This document shows, piece after piece, positions 36,906 through 48,683 of a stretch of 64,000 bases of DNA. The translations under genes and the position numbers were made by a program. How positions within the stretch are numbered: the stretch's first letter is position 1; each line of letters opens with the position of its first letter. This stretch comes from Archilochus colubris (taxonomy: Eukaryota > Chordata > Aves > Apodiformes > Trochilidae): NCBI GenBank assembly GCA_023079485.1, contig CM041104.1, positions 4,527,676 to 4,591,675 of the forward strand, written 5' to 3'. A model generated the notes under the pieces. It saw nothing but the letters and a program-made list of their open reading frames with translations, made no database searches and was not told where the DNA came from.

Positions 36906-38289
36906 GCATGTAGAGCAAGTGGAAATTACACCCCAACTGAGCACAAAGTGATGTAGCAAGGAAAGCAATTAGCAGGAGAATACCAGACAAACCAGGGATT
37001 ACACCTAACACAGAGATAACCTGAGCTAGCCTTAAACTTGCAGCTTTTCTCTGTAGTTGTTAGCTGAGTGGGCACTGATCAGTTTTGGCCACAGGTCCTT
37101 ATTGGTTAAGATTTGACTGGTTTTGTTAAAATAGCTGCTATTTGATTCCTTGTGTGAAGCTGCCTCCTCCTCCATTACATAAGTTAATTCCACTCATTTG
37201 TAAAGCCATGAATTGCATAATTTTATGTCTCATCTGGAGTGAACAGTGAAGTCTCTCCACTGAATTAAGCTGGGTTTGTGTAGCTTTGCATGAAGCTTGG
37301 ACTGATTTAATATAATCTGATGTCAGCAATGCATGAGGTACAGGATAGTCTTACTGTGCATGATGGGGTAGGAAGGTATTGCTAATACAGCAAGGAGGAA
37401 AACACAAACCTCTGGTACATGAAAGGAAAAGCAGGTAGAAACAGGTACTCTTAATGAAACAGTTCAGAACAAGATGCTGCTTCAGCTCTGTAATAGTAAA
37501 TCCAAAGTCAGAGAAGGCCCCTGCAGACACCAGTGAGCTGACTGAGCAATCTGAAGTTACTCCAATCAACATCTGTTTCAGTGGGAGCAGAACTTGCCTT
37601 GCTGTTGTTAGTACAAGTCACAGTTTACACAGCATGAAGCATTTCCATTTCATAATGAGGTTTGCATTTGAATCTGGGTCTCTGGGAATACAAGAAGATA
37701 ATTTTATCTAAACCGATTTAACCGCCCCTAACAATTTTACCCAGCAGGTCTGAGATGCTGAGTGGAGAACCACTAGTGGCTTTGTCTCTATTCACAGGAG
37801 GTGCCTTTTTAATTCCTTAGCAATTTCTTTGTTAGTGAAGGATGAGAATGAAAGGCTGGCTGAATGAAGGGAGGCATGAACCCTGTGTCTTAATAAAATA
37901 AAATCCTCTGGTGTTGACCCAGAGGTTATGCTACCATTGCCATGGGAGAGACCTGGATTAATTCCTGCTCAGGTTCTTTGCTCTGAGCACCAGCAGCAGC
38001 AGCACAGGCTGTTCCAGAGGTTTTGGGCAGAGCTATTTGGCAATGACCTCTCTGACTGATTGTAGGATAACACGGATGAGGCCCAGGGGGATCCAGCCCT
38101 CCTCAGCCACGCAGCATCATCAGATGAGGGGATAGGTGACAGCCTAGGGAGAAGAAGAGGACTCAGAGCTCAGGATTTGTCTTCAGGCTTAAAAAGCAAG
38201 AAGTATATAAAGTGACACACCCCACTGCCATAGCTAGGCAAGATGTGGGAGATTCAACAACATATTATTTGCTGGAAGGAAATAATTTT
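36906..38289. other. Unique DNA, nothing recognised
   Basis: No gene or recognised repeat. Short opposite-strand frames (37351-37572 minus, 37454-37711 plus) overlap and have no domain. Confidence 0.45.
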
Positions 38290-38560
38290 ATTTTTTTTTA
38301 ATGCGGCTCTCAGTGAAAACCACGTTTATAAAATTTCAAACAATGTATGTTTTGTGGTTGTTGGGACTGAGCACAGCACTCCTCACGGAGCTTTAAATCA
38401 TTTCATATGAACGCAAAAGCACTCTCTGCTTTGCTGAATCGAGAGATCTCCAAAAAAGCCTGAATGTGAAAAGAAAAGTAACAGCTGAAAATTCCAGCCA
38501 GCGGGTTCGAGTTTTCCAAGGCCTGTTTGCTTTGGCCTGCCTCTGCCATTCCTTTCTTTC
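38290..38560. promoter_or_regulatory. Candidate conserved non-coding block
   Basis: CpGs are retained throughout (ATGCGGCTCTC, ACCACGTTTATAA, CTCACGGAGC, TGAACGCAAAAG, GAATCGAGAG, CAGCGGGTTCGAG) in a region otherwise poor in CpG, with TTTATAAAAT and TTTAAATCATTTCATATG AT cores. There is no open frame of note inside. GGGTTCGAG looks like a tRNA B-box, but no A-box or cloverleaf is found upstream. The regulatory role is inferred from texture only. Confidence 0.25.
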
Positions 38561-41500
38561 TTTCTTTAGAAGTGTGAAACTGGTTGGTCGCTTGTATTTA
38601 TTCTGCGGTCTGCACTAACTGTTCCATCTGTGTAAACTCCAACTTGCCAGCCTGGGAGTTTAACAACACTTTCCCTTCAGCTGGAAGCAAAATGAAAGTC
38701 CCGTTAAGTGGCACTTTGAAGCCTTGCAAAACACATTGCACCAAGTTTGAATGTCGAGCGGGAAGGTCTTCTCCTGCCCTGCACTTCTCCCATCAGCACA
38801 GGATCAGCCCTGGGCTGGATCTGGTGGTGGGGTTTGGGGCTGCGCTCTCAGAGCTGCTCCTGGCACCTTCAAAAGGGCATTGGAGAATGAAAGAGCTGAA
38901 GCCTACAGAAGCCCAAAGGGAGCCACATTGCCAAGTCATCTACCTCTTTACTAGGAGTACCTCCTTGTCACTAGTTACCAAGGCTTTAATCTGTGAAAGT
39001 ATTCAGGTTCTAAAGTGATCTCTTAGGCAACCAAGTAGGAAGCAAATGCCTAAATGCCTCTGGTTGGATCTGGTTTCTGGCTGGTGTCACACAACAGAAT
39101 TGCTAGTTTTCTGGAACAGTTTAGTCCTACAGGGAGTTCAGTACCACTCTGATCTGAGTTCAGCTGTGCACAACATGATCACATCCATGACTGCCTCTGA
39201 TTTTTAAGCTCGATGATATTTCTATGTTGGTATTTTATGATATTTTATGTCTGTGGCTTGACAAATTGTGATTGAAATCTGAGTCTCTCTTGCAGACAAT
39301 CTCTGTATCATTGACCAAGTCTTGGGTAGCAAAGCTGAGGAGCAACCAGTTCCAGTCCCCCATTATTGGATTGGTCCTGTTGGAGGACTGATCCCAGCCT
39401 GGCAGGTCTCTGAGTCCAGCTTTAATGGCACCTCCCATTTTTTGGACGAGTTCTAATCTAGAGTTAAATCTAGCTCAGTACTTGTTTAAAGATAAAATAT
39501 TTAAAAATCCCTGATTAATTATGTCTCCATGAGAATGCTCTCAGCCTTTATTTACAACGAAAAGACAACTAAAATACTGTTTTGCTTCCCATTTTCACAT
39601 TGCTGTTCTTCTGACCTGTGCTGTATATTTGTCCTTCCTAGGGTTCATAAGCCCTGCCTAGATACTACTCCGGTGCCCCAGGCATATGGCTGCCTTCTCC
39701 TCTTCCCCTTTTTTCATGTTGTTTTCTTTTGTTTCGTGACTGTGCTTAGCAGGGGTATGTTTTCAAAGCTATGTATGGGCTTTAGCTGCCTGAATCCTGT
39801 TTTGGCTAACAGAGAAGCTGTGCTGCTAATACACAAGTTATACTTTGAAAATGTGTAGAAAAATTCTGGATCAGTTAGTATCAGTATAGGAGAGAGCTGT
39901 AACAGCACAGAAAAAGTCATTGCTGCTGAGAAAGCAGAATTCATCAGATTCTTCTAAAATAATGTTTCTGAACATTCATATGAACTCCCAACAGCTGTTG
40001 AGTTCAATCATGTTCACTCCTAATCAAAAATTACACTGTTGTTTTTCCACAGAGAATTCAGAGGAGAGGAGAGAGGATTTCAAGCATTTTTAAAGAAGAC
40101 TACAAGTAACACTGGGAGTTAATGTATTTTTGAAGATGCTTTTCAATAAATAACAAACTTATTGAAAAATGTCCCTCCCTAAAGTTCAAACAAAAAAAAA
40201 ACAGTGAACACTTTTCAGATTGGGCTTTCTCTTGCTGCCTTTTTTTTTTTGTTTAAAAACTGATTCTTTTCAAATAGTTCTTACTTCAGCTTCAACAGCT
40301 TATTTCTACTGAAAATAAATTTCTACTGAAAAGTCCAACCAGCTTTTTACTGTGATGATTCAGGATATCTCTTCAAGAAATGTTAGCAAAATGTTCTGTC
40401 ATGTAGTCTTTGCTGCAGACAACCAGAGATATTTGCTCTCTGAAGAAACCTCCATTGCATAACACACACCTTTCATTTTTTCTGCTCTCGAACTCAAAAG
40501 TCTGTCCCTGCCAACTTACTTTGACCAAAGAAAGGTCAGTTGTACATTTGCATAAAATCGAATATATTTGCATAAATCAAGCTGCAACTTCCTATAATAC
40601 ATTGATCTTGAATGCTTATTCTGGTTTTTGTGGTGACAAGGGATGAGAGCCACCAACAAGGAGTTGTAAGAGTGCCTATCTTCAACTCAGTCCTGCCTTG
40701 AAGTGAATAAAGATTAGCCCCTGAGTCTGAGTGCTCACAGATATCACTGAGACCCCAGAAGACAGACAGCTCTGCTTCTGCTCAACTCACCAAAGGATGA
40801 GAGACTATTTTTTCTCCATTTTCTACCTGATCTGCTGTGAAGAGCTCCGCTGAAATCAGGGAAGAAAACCTGTAGGTGTTCAGAGGTCTACATAAGGTGG
40901 GAACTGAGATGAAATGATACAAAACTAGGCTTTTCCAAGATCATCACTAAGATAATGAACCTGAGATTTTAATACAAAAAGTTTTAGTTCATTTAAGTTT
41001 ACCCAAGGTGGGAGGGTTGTGATTCATTTGAGCCCAATTTTTTGTCTGGTTTGATGAAAGTGGCAAAGAAAATTTAGACTCCCCTGACTTCAGGAATTAA
41101 GACTTCAAATTCATTTCTAATTCCACGAAACATCTAATAAAACCACTGCAGCTGGCACTGTTCAAATTTCCAATATATTCAAAACCATTTTAGAAGTGCC
41201 AAAGTGATGGCAAACCAGGCCAGCTCCTGGTACTGCTTTGAACCTACAGTGGCACCAAATCCAGTGCTGAAAAGCCAAGGGGCCGGATCACAGTCTCAGG
41301 ATTGGCCTCTGGCAAAGCTTTTTCTTAAAAAAACATCCCAAAGCAACTCCAGACTGACCTTTTAGATAAGGTGTGCCATTCCTTTCACCCTTAAGTCCAC
41401 TTAAACATGAGTTTTAGACAAGGATGGATCTTAAAAACATGCTTTTGCAAGGGAATTTTTTTTTTTTTTAACTTTAGAGAGGAATCTTTTCCTTTCTTAT

Positions 41501-43655
41501 CAGAAGCAAGAATTGCCTTCAAACACTGCAGCTGGGCTGTGCAAGTCAGACAGGCAGAGTTAGCTCTCTGCAGAAAACCCATTTTAAAATACACTGAGAA
41601 CTGAAGTAATTCCTGGGCTTTTCAGTGGCTTCCTCCTTGCTACAGCTTCCAGCAGAATCAACAGCATCAAACATCCCCGGCAGCACAGGTCACAGAGTCT
41701 GTGCACAACAGGACACAAAATGTGTCCAGCTGAGTCCCACACCCGCCCCCATCACACCAGAAGTTAATGCACTGTTTATAGATAATTAAGTTGCACAGTG
41801 GGATCCCCAGGCAGGTGATCAGAATCAGGAGGCACCAGACAATAGTAAGAGGAATCACCTGGAAACCAGCAAAATACTACTGAGGGAAAAAGCCCCAAAT
41901 TTAGCTCCTTTTTTTTTTTTTCTTTTTATATTTTGTCCCTCTCTTCTCACCTCACTTGTGGCTCTGCCCTCCTTTTAGACCTCTGCTTAGGTTTAAAACT
42001 CTATTACTCATTTTGGCCCATGCACACTTCCTTTGAACTCATCAGCCAGGAGCTTTAGGACACTCTCTTGGACTTTGTGGTGCTGGTAAGTGTGAAGCTC
42101 TGCCACACATCTGACTGTGGGTGGTGGGACATGGGACATAGGACACGGGACAGCCTGGGCTGCTCTCCCTGCTGCTGTTTCTGCTTCTGCCCCAGCACAG
42201 ACTGACATGCAGGCTCTCTACAGCAGAGCTGCTGCAGAAGCAGCTTTTCCAAGCATGGCTTGATGGAAGTTTTGCCTCAGTGTGGGACCACGATGGTGCT
42301 GATGTGACAAAGGGAAGCCAAAGCAGCTCTTGGCATGGGCACAGATGCTCTTTATTCCCTGTAACTGTGATGGGCTTTATGGGATGCTGGTCAGTGGCTA
42401 CCAGCTCAGCTGGCAGAGCTGTGCTGGGTAGAGGAGAGCAGATGCTGGGTGTGCCAGAGCCTGAGCTTTCTCTCCTTCTGAAGCAATTCAGTAGAAATCT
42501 TCCCAGGTCCATGGAGGATTCTGTTTCCTCCTTTCAGAAATGCTGCTCCAGCAGGAACAAGCTGTTGTATCTGCACCTGCCTGGAACAGTCTTGAGATCT
42601 AATTCATCCACCACAAATTAAGCAATAATGTTGTTAGGTGATAGGTCACACACTCAAACATTTGATGTTATCAGCCAGAGTAATTTCTACTCTAGTATTT
42701 AGCAGGAGCTTTTGGAAGGGTGAGACAATGACTTGAGAATTGCAGCTGGCCTGAGCATAGCATAGTGAAATCTCTATCAGTGCTAGCTGAGAGTGTGACA
42801 CAGTTAAACCAAATAAAAAATATGTTTCTTTTATTTTAATCTTGTAATAGCAAAAATTATCTCAGTGCAGGGTCTCTTCTGAGCACTGGAGACTAGCTGA
42901 GGTTGAGGGTCCCCAGGGCACTGATCCCTCCAAGGCAGTGATGAAGATGTGGCACCATATAAAAGGATTCGCTACTGGCTGCTGAAGTCTCCTTGTAACA
43001 GCCTCAGAAGCAGGAGGCATGGATTTGAATATGCCAGGTCTGGCCACCCATCACTCCCTGTTTTGCCTCCTAGCCCAAACTGCTCTCTTCTGGCATTTTT
43101 AGCAGCATATCTGTTCTCATTGCAAGTTCGTTTCCTCTGTGGTTTTGTAGCATGTTGCCTTCCATGCTGGTAGGGCCAACATAAGGGGAAGTAGGTGGGT
43201 AAATGCCACTCCTGTTCCTCTCCCAAAAGCAGAGGAGAACTCTGCCTTCTATCTTTAGCTTGGGGGAAGCAGCATTCCCTCCTGCTTCCCTTTCCTGCAC
43301 AATGTGGCCTTCTCAGTGATTCAGTCCATTTTGGCTGGATGAAAAGAGAGGAGCTGGTGGCTGTTGTTAAGCCTGGAGATGCTCACTGCTTCCCCTTTTG
43401 TGTGTTTGCCTTTGCCCTACTGAGTCTCAGGACTTTTGCACCACAGTGCACACCAAAAGAATCAGGTATGGGGAAATGCACGTAGCCTTAGGACTTTATT
43501 TTTTAAAAATCTGCCTTTGCAGATGGATTAAAAACAAAAGGCCTTTTTAAAAGTGTTATGAGAAGTTTGAAAGTATCAAGAACATGTTGGCACCTCTGCT
43601 GTCCATAGCACAGTGTTCTGGTGTATAGCTTGAGTTGCTGTGTGATGTTTTAGCT
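38561..43655. other. Unique non-coding DNA with small hairpin
   Basis: A perfect 7-bp inverted repeat with a 3-base loop lies at 41711-41727 (GGACACA-AAA-TGTGTCC). T runs occur near 40242-40251, 41458-41469 and 41911-41921, and a few 7-bp GGGACAT-like units near 42128-42151. Frames such as 38584-39018 (plus, 144 codons) and 42042-42512 (minus, 156 codons) are unrecognised and overlap others. Confidence 0.5.
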
Positions 43656-43725
43656 ACTGGCTAGATAATTATCAGACAAATATCCGATAATGCAGAAACA
43701 TCAAGAGTCATTATCAGACCCTGGA
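43656..43725. promoter_or_regulatory. Cluster of GATA motifs
   Basis: Five GATA cores occur within about 55 bases: the palindrome GATAATTATC (43664-43673, two facing sites), TATC at 43681-43684, GATAA at 43686-43690 and TTATC at 43711-43715. Known GATA-family factors bind WGATAR, so several of these are acceptable sites. Clustering in a short AT-rich region can arise by chance. Enhancer function is inference. Confidence 0.3.
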
Positions 43726-44014
43726 AGAAAAAAGTAAAATCAAACTAAATACAGAGAATAAAGCAATATTCTGCAAACAAGTGATCTGTCTGATACCATT
43801 CTTCTGCTGGAGGCATCTCCATTAAGTTCCAATGACAGCAGATGGAAGGCAGGATGGAGAGAGGCCTCTAGGAAGACTTCTTCGAGCCTGTGCTAAAGTT
43901 GCTCTTAACTACAATTACAAAGTCAATTAGAAAGTCATTTCAGCACTAATGAAACAAAGAATGATTGATACTTAATGGTTTTGGCTAGCAATCCAGCCCA
44001 GTAAATACAGCTGG

Positions 44015-44036
44015 AAAAAAAAAAAAAAAAAAAAAA
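44015..44036. repeat. Poly(A) tract, 22 bases
   Basis: An uninterrupted A run. I see no retrocopy body upstream. Confidence 0.95.
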
Positions 44037-44072
44037 GGCAATTCAAAGTTACAAGGCATCAAAAGTTTAGGG

Positions 44073-44425
44073 TTTTTTTTTTTGTGTGTGTGTATAGATA
44101 TACGTATGTTTTCCAAAACCAAAGATATTCAGTTAGAGTTGTAAATAAATGTCTTAAATGAGAGCCATGTTCATACTCCCAGCCATTCCTCTGTAACCCA
44201 TCACATCCTAAGGCTGAAAAATATGGTTCCAGATCCCAGGCTGGATTTGGAGCACTTCACTGTCCAGATCAGGTGTCAGGCACTCATTCCAACCTCTTCT
44301 CTGGGTAGCAGCTTCTCTGGGGGTGAAGGCAGCATAAAACCAGATCCATTACACATATTGTAGATAGATATATTATATTTCTTCATAAATATACATATGT
44401 TTAGATTTATATATATTTCTAGATG
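44073..44425. repeat. T/GT run followed by AT-rich interrupted repeats
   Basis: T11 then GTGTGTGTGTATAGATATACG at the left, and TA/GATA/ATATAT-rich sequence at about 44343-44422. Between them (about 44130-44340) is ordinary unique sequence. Confidence 0.6.
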
Positions 44426-45827
44426 CTTCTGCCTTGACGAGGCAATAGCCTGCTCTTTCCTGTGGCTTCTATTGTTCTCTCTGGGTTTAAAAACAATAAT
44501 AATGTTATGGTGTCTTGGCCTACAAATCTAATCCCAGATGAGATTAGAAATCCGCTCTGCAGCAGGGGGAAGGAGAATCCTAGTGGGGGGATTCAGACTA
44601 AATCCAGCTGCTGAGATAGAGATAGAGGTTTCTGAGCTTTGTCCAAATGGAAAATCTCAAATTTCAATCCTTAGAGTAGACAAGTGTTTCCTTTGCTGTG
44701 GTAGAGCAGCACAGAGCTGGGTGACTGCAGGGCACTCCAGCATGAGTGGAGGCAGATGCCCAAAGCTGATGCAACACAAACGAATTAAACCAGCTGTAGG
44801 GAAAGTGCTGCAGTGCAGATGACTTAAGTAAAACCCCCTTCATGTAGATATGATGTCCACACACAGATCCAGTTTAATACTTAATACTAGAGCAGAGCTG
44901 CTTGTGTGTTACAATTATGTCAGAGAGGTTTGACTATCAAGAGGAATTTCCAGAGTTTTCCTGTAATCCCAGTGAAACCTGATTCCAGCAAGAAAAGCTT
45001 TTTATAAGGAAAATGAAAGTTTTGGGACCCCTTTGCAGTTTCCAGTGAAAAAAGCCAAAGCTCAGTTCACACTGACAGTTACAGCACTGTAGATGCAGGG
45101 TAACTTGGTAAAGGTCTTTCTGCCCATGAAGACTTTGGTGTGCTCAGCTTGGCTGTGCAGCTTCTTGAGTATTTTTCTCTGTAATGATTGTGTGAGGATG
45201 CCAGGACCAGAGGCTGTTACCCTTGGCCCTGGACACATGCACAGACACAGTCTGAAAGAGTTTGACCTACTTGTTTGATTCATGTGTTATACTTCCCCTC
45301 TGAGTATTTCAGTGTGCCTTAGAGGTATGTTCATGATGCCAAATCATCTCTGAAGCAAAACCACTTTCTGGAGGTCTTGGGTTGAGAAAAGGGACACATG
45401 TGTGATCCGTATGGGTGCCATCACTGCCCACCCTGTGCTCTTTCCATCACTCCTGCATCCTGTATCTCCTCTCTCTGTGCAATTATGTGGAAAGGTCCAA
45501 TTTAACTGCAAAGGAGTAGCAGTGCACAGAGCAATGAGCCAGATGGAAACATTTACTTAAGGCTCTTTGCTTAGAGCATCTTCATTCACCACAAGACTTT
45601 TTTGTTTTAATCCAGGCATACAAGTGCTGCTTCTTACAGATGTCACAGGCTTAAGCTGCCCTGAGAACACACCATCTTCCCTTCCTTACTCCTGGGACCC
45701 ATGAGCTGCTTTTTTCTCATAATGCACTTGGTCTGTCTCTAGAGAGGCTGCTGTAAACTGATTGCTGAACCCATCTCCAGTTCACTCCTGCTAATTAAAC
45801 ATCTCTGGTTCAGTGTTCACTTGCTCA
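44426..45827. other. Unique DNA, nothing recognised
   Basis: Opposite-strand frames at 44538-44864 and 45062-45283 overlap and have no recognisable motif. Confidence 0.45.
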
Positions 45828-45873
45828 TTTTTATCTTTTTTTTTTTTTTTCCTTTTTTTTTCTTTTTTTTTTT
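45828..45873. repeat. Pyrimidine tract (T-rich)
   Basis: Long T runs interrupted by CC, C and ATC. Low-complexity sequence. Confidence 0.9.
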
Positions 45874-45989
45874 CACTAGTTCCAAGAGGATATTATTTTT
45901 AGCTCCAGAGGGTTAAAGGGGAAGGGAATTGTGCCAGAATCAGGTTGTTAGGAGATGGGGAGAGAGGAAAAAATGCTGGGGGTGGGGGA

Positions 45990-46560
45990 GATCTGCAATG
46001 ATTAAAATTCCATCTAATAATCAGACAGAAAGCTCTGCTGCACGGGTCCAGCCTAAATTAAGCTCCTGAATTAGAAGTGCTTTCCAAAATTCCTCTCTAG
46101 ACAATTTAATTAGGCAACAGGTATTTCCTTAGTCACACAGTCCTTCCACTTTGGTGGTAAATAAAGACTCCAAGAATTTTTACCCTAGAATCCAATGAAG
46201 AAAACAAAACAAAACCTTCAGCAGGAGACAGAGCAGCATGTTGTGAAATTGGCCCAGCTCTGCACACCACAGGCATCCTCTGCCTGCAGCCCTCTGCCCC
46301 CCTCTCCCTGCCTCACCCCCTGCCCCACTCTGGTAATAAATGGTGTAGCAGCACCAGCCCGATTAGGGGGGCAGGAGGTTAATCTCTAGGTCACTCTCTG
46401 ATAAAGTCCACATCCAGGCACTGTACTCCACAGCCTATTGATAATCTTGGGGCTTACTATTATTTAGTGCTGGTGCGGGGTTGAGGTGTACAGTCTGCAG
46501 TCCTGGCACAAACGATGTGATCCATCTAAGTCAGCTTTGCTCTTTTCTAATGCTGTTCAC
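45990..46560. promoter_or_regulatory. Candidate conserved non-coding block, weak
   Basis: AT homeodomain-like cores (GATTAAAATT, CTAATAATCAG, CAATTTAATTAGG) occur at about 46000-46115, and complex sequence with TATTGATAATC, TGCGGGG and AAACGATGTG near 46436-46520. A C-rich patch between them (about 46280-46330) gives a proline-rich short frame with no family. Picked out by motif texture only. Confidence 0.18.
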
Positions 46561-48029
46561 CCCCAGTGCCCCCCTCCCTCTCTGGTGCAGTGATTAAGGA
46601 TGCAGGATCCCCTGCCCCTTGCTGACAGCATTGAGCACTGAAGAGAGGTGATGCTGTGGTGTGGAGGAGGGGAGAAAGAGAGACTCATACTAAGGGGAAA
46701 CCATTTTTGCTTCCCCAAACCATCATCCCCTTTTACCAGCATTTACAATTAATAAAAAAATTATCATTTCAGAAATAGTAAAGTCAATTATTTCCATTGA
46801 TGGTGTAAATGATCTTTGCTTTCAATCAAGACTTAGACCCCACCCTCCAAAAAATCTATGCTGAAGAATGTGTAGTGACAAAACAAAGGAGAGGCATTAA
46901 TTTTACCTGAAAGGTATCACTGATTTTACTTCGTACACAGAACAAGTGTAACAAAGTAGCCCATCTATTGATAGGAAAAATGGGAATCTCTAGCATTACC
47001 ACAAAATATTCCTTCCAGACACACTGAGTTTCTCATCATCTTTATACTGGCTAGTCTTGTACTAACTCTTCCTTAATTCTACTCTCAAAACATTAGGTGC
47101 TGCCTTAACATTGTCTTGGAAATACTATATGTGTGGCAATATTTTTTAGATTTTCTTGGGGTAAAAAAGAAAGAAATTAAAAACACGAGTTATCAAAAGG
47201 GTGTCCAAGTCAGAGGCACTCAATTCCCATGGAATATCAGTCTGTGTGACATCATCAAATGAGTTCAGAAGTCCCCACTGGAGAATAATGTCTTCCTAAT
47301 ATTGAGAGATAGATGGACACACAGGCTGAGCAACCCTAAATTCAAACTAAGCACCCAGAATGAATCAAAATTTGGAAAATGCTCAAGGATTTTTACTTTG
47401 TGAGAGTCATTTCAATGTGCATGGGAAGACTGCTTGTTTCCCATGTGGGTGTTCTAACCTTTAGCAAACACAGTCTCTAGAAACCAGGAGCTATTGCCAG
47501 GAGGAATTGCCTAATGCTTTGGGAAATGGCATAGGTCTGAATTCCTTGAGCCCTGCAGGCATCCTCGCCTTGGAGCACTCCTCCACCTTTCTTCTTGAGC
47601 AAGGTCTGAGTGTCCAGGTTAGGAGCATGATGGGGATAAAGCAACAATTTTGCACCAAGGTGAAGAACAGAGAGTATTTACATTCATCTTTGTTTGAAGA
47701 GAACTTTGAAATTATTCAAATGCATCTGTATTCCCATTTAACATATAATAATGATTTCATTTAAATTTGAAGGGATTCTTCTAGTTGCAAGAGTTATTAC
47801 TCCATGTTAATTAAATATCCATTGATTTCTAAAACAAAGGAAAACACTCATGCTTATTGAGATCTTATTGTGATATTCAGTATAATGTAGAGCTATTGTA
47901 AGGTTTAATTCTCTGCAAATTTGCATTTAATAAAGGACAGTTGATATATAGCAAAAGATTAATTAAGAAAATGCAATCAGATGGCAAAAGAATAACTGGA
48001 AATGGCAAAAAGGTGAATTTATGGGTAGT
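46561..48029. other. Unique AT-leaning DNA
   Basis: No gene or repeat family is recognised. A short frame at 47507-47764 (plus, 85 codons) has no known motif. Confidence 0.45.
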
Positions 48030-48100
48030 TTAAAATAAAATCAGACTGGAGAAAGCTCTTGCCACTGAGTTCAATGGCATTTTTACTATTTAATTCACAC
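48030..48100. repeat. Possible old amniote repeat remnant
   Basis: CTTGCCACTGAGTTCAATGG followed by CATTTTTACT resembles the ancient 'ccactgaagtcaatggcaaaactcc' pattern also suspected at 7775. The match is short. It lies about 120 bp left of a CR1 3' end in the same region. Confidence 0.3.
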
Positions 48101-48218
48101 AGAGCAGTTCCAGTTCTACTCTGTGCAGCAAACCACTTTGTGCTGCTAGTGGGAAGTGGTGGGGACCCTAATAGATTGTCCTACCAAAGGATTAAGCTTA
48201 TCTCAATTGCTTATGATG

Positions 48219-48370
48219 ATGCCTCCTCCCTGGAAATGTTCCAGGCCAAGTTGGATGAGGCACTGAGCAACCTGGTTTAGTGGAAGGTGTCAATGTTCAT
48301 AGCAGGGAGCTTGGAGCTGCATGATCTTTCAGGTCCCTTCCAACCCAACCCAGTCTGTGATTCTATGATA
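48219..48370 (+). mobile_element. CR1 3' end, plus strand, strongly 5' truncated
   Basis: Typical CR1 tail order: CTCCCTGGAAATGTTCCAGG, AAGTTGGATGAGGCACTGAG, CAACCTGGTTTAGTGGAAGG, then CAGGTCCCTTCCAACCCAAC and terminal GATTCTATGATA. About 150 bp remains: the last codons of ORF2 and the 3' UTR. The plus frame at 48059-48280 ends inside this fragment and is therefore not a host gene. It has only one to two terminal 8-bp repeats. Confidence 0.93.
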
Positions 48371-48595
48371 TAACCACTCCTGGATGCAACCTGAAACTTT
48401 GTACCTTTCTCTCCCACTGCTTTGTGTGAGGATACCTCAGATCACACACTAAGGGAGCCTGTAGACCAGGTAGCCAAGAGCAAGCCATTGCCCTCTTGAA
48501 TTTAATTTTCCTCTGTAAATCTACCTTATAAATGTTAATGTTTGTGGATTTTTTTTCTAAGGCCTTTTTTTTGCACTGAAAACTAATATTACAGT
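48371..48595. other. Unique DNA, nothing recognised
   Basis: Short stretch between the CR1 tail and the tandem duplication. T runs occur near 48550-48560. No other structure is seen. Confidence 0.4.
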
Positions 48596-48683
48596 GGAGG
48601 TCAATTTAAAAATACGATTTGGAACATCAAGTCTTAAAGGGAGGTCAATTTAAAAATATCAGTTGGAACATCCAAAGTCCTTT
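48596..48683. repeat. 44-bp tandem duplication
   Basis: GGAGGTCAATTTAAAAATA at 48596 recurs at 48640. The second half of each unit (TTGGAACATC...) also matches, with several substitutions and a small shift near the end. It is two copies of a 44-bp unit, clearly older than a polymorphic microsatellite. Confidence 0.88.

Noticed and set aside
38510..38520. tRNA B-box-like GGGTTCGAG
   Set aside because: No A-box at the right distance and no cloverleaf can be drawn.
42042..42512. 156-codon minus-strand frame
   Set aside because: S/P/C-rich with two other minus frames and one plus frame overlapping. No family recognised.
48059..48280. 73-codon plus-strand open frame ending in a plausible protein tail
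   Set aside because: The end is the C-terminal tail of CR1 ORF2 plus 3' UTR. The start is unique or old-repeat sequence.
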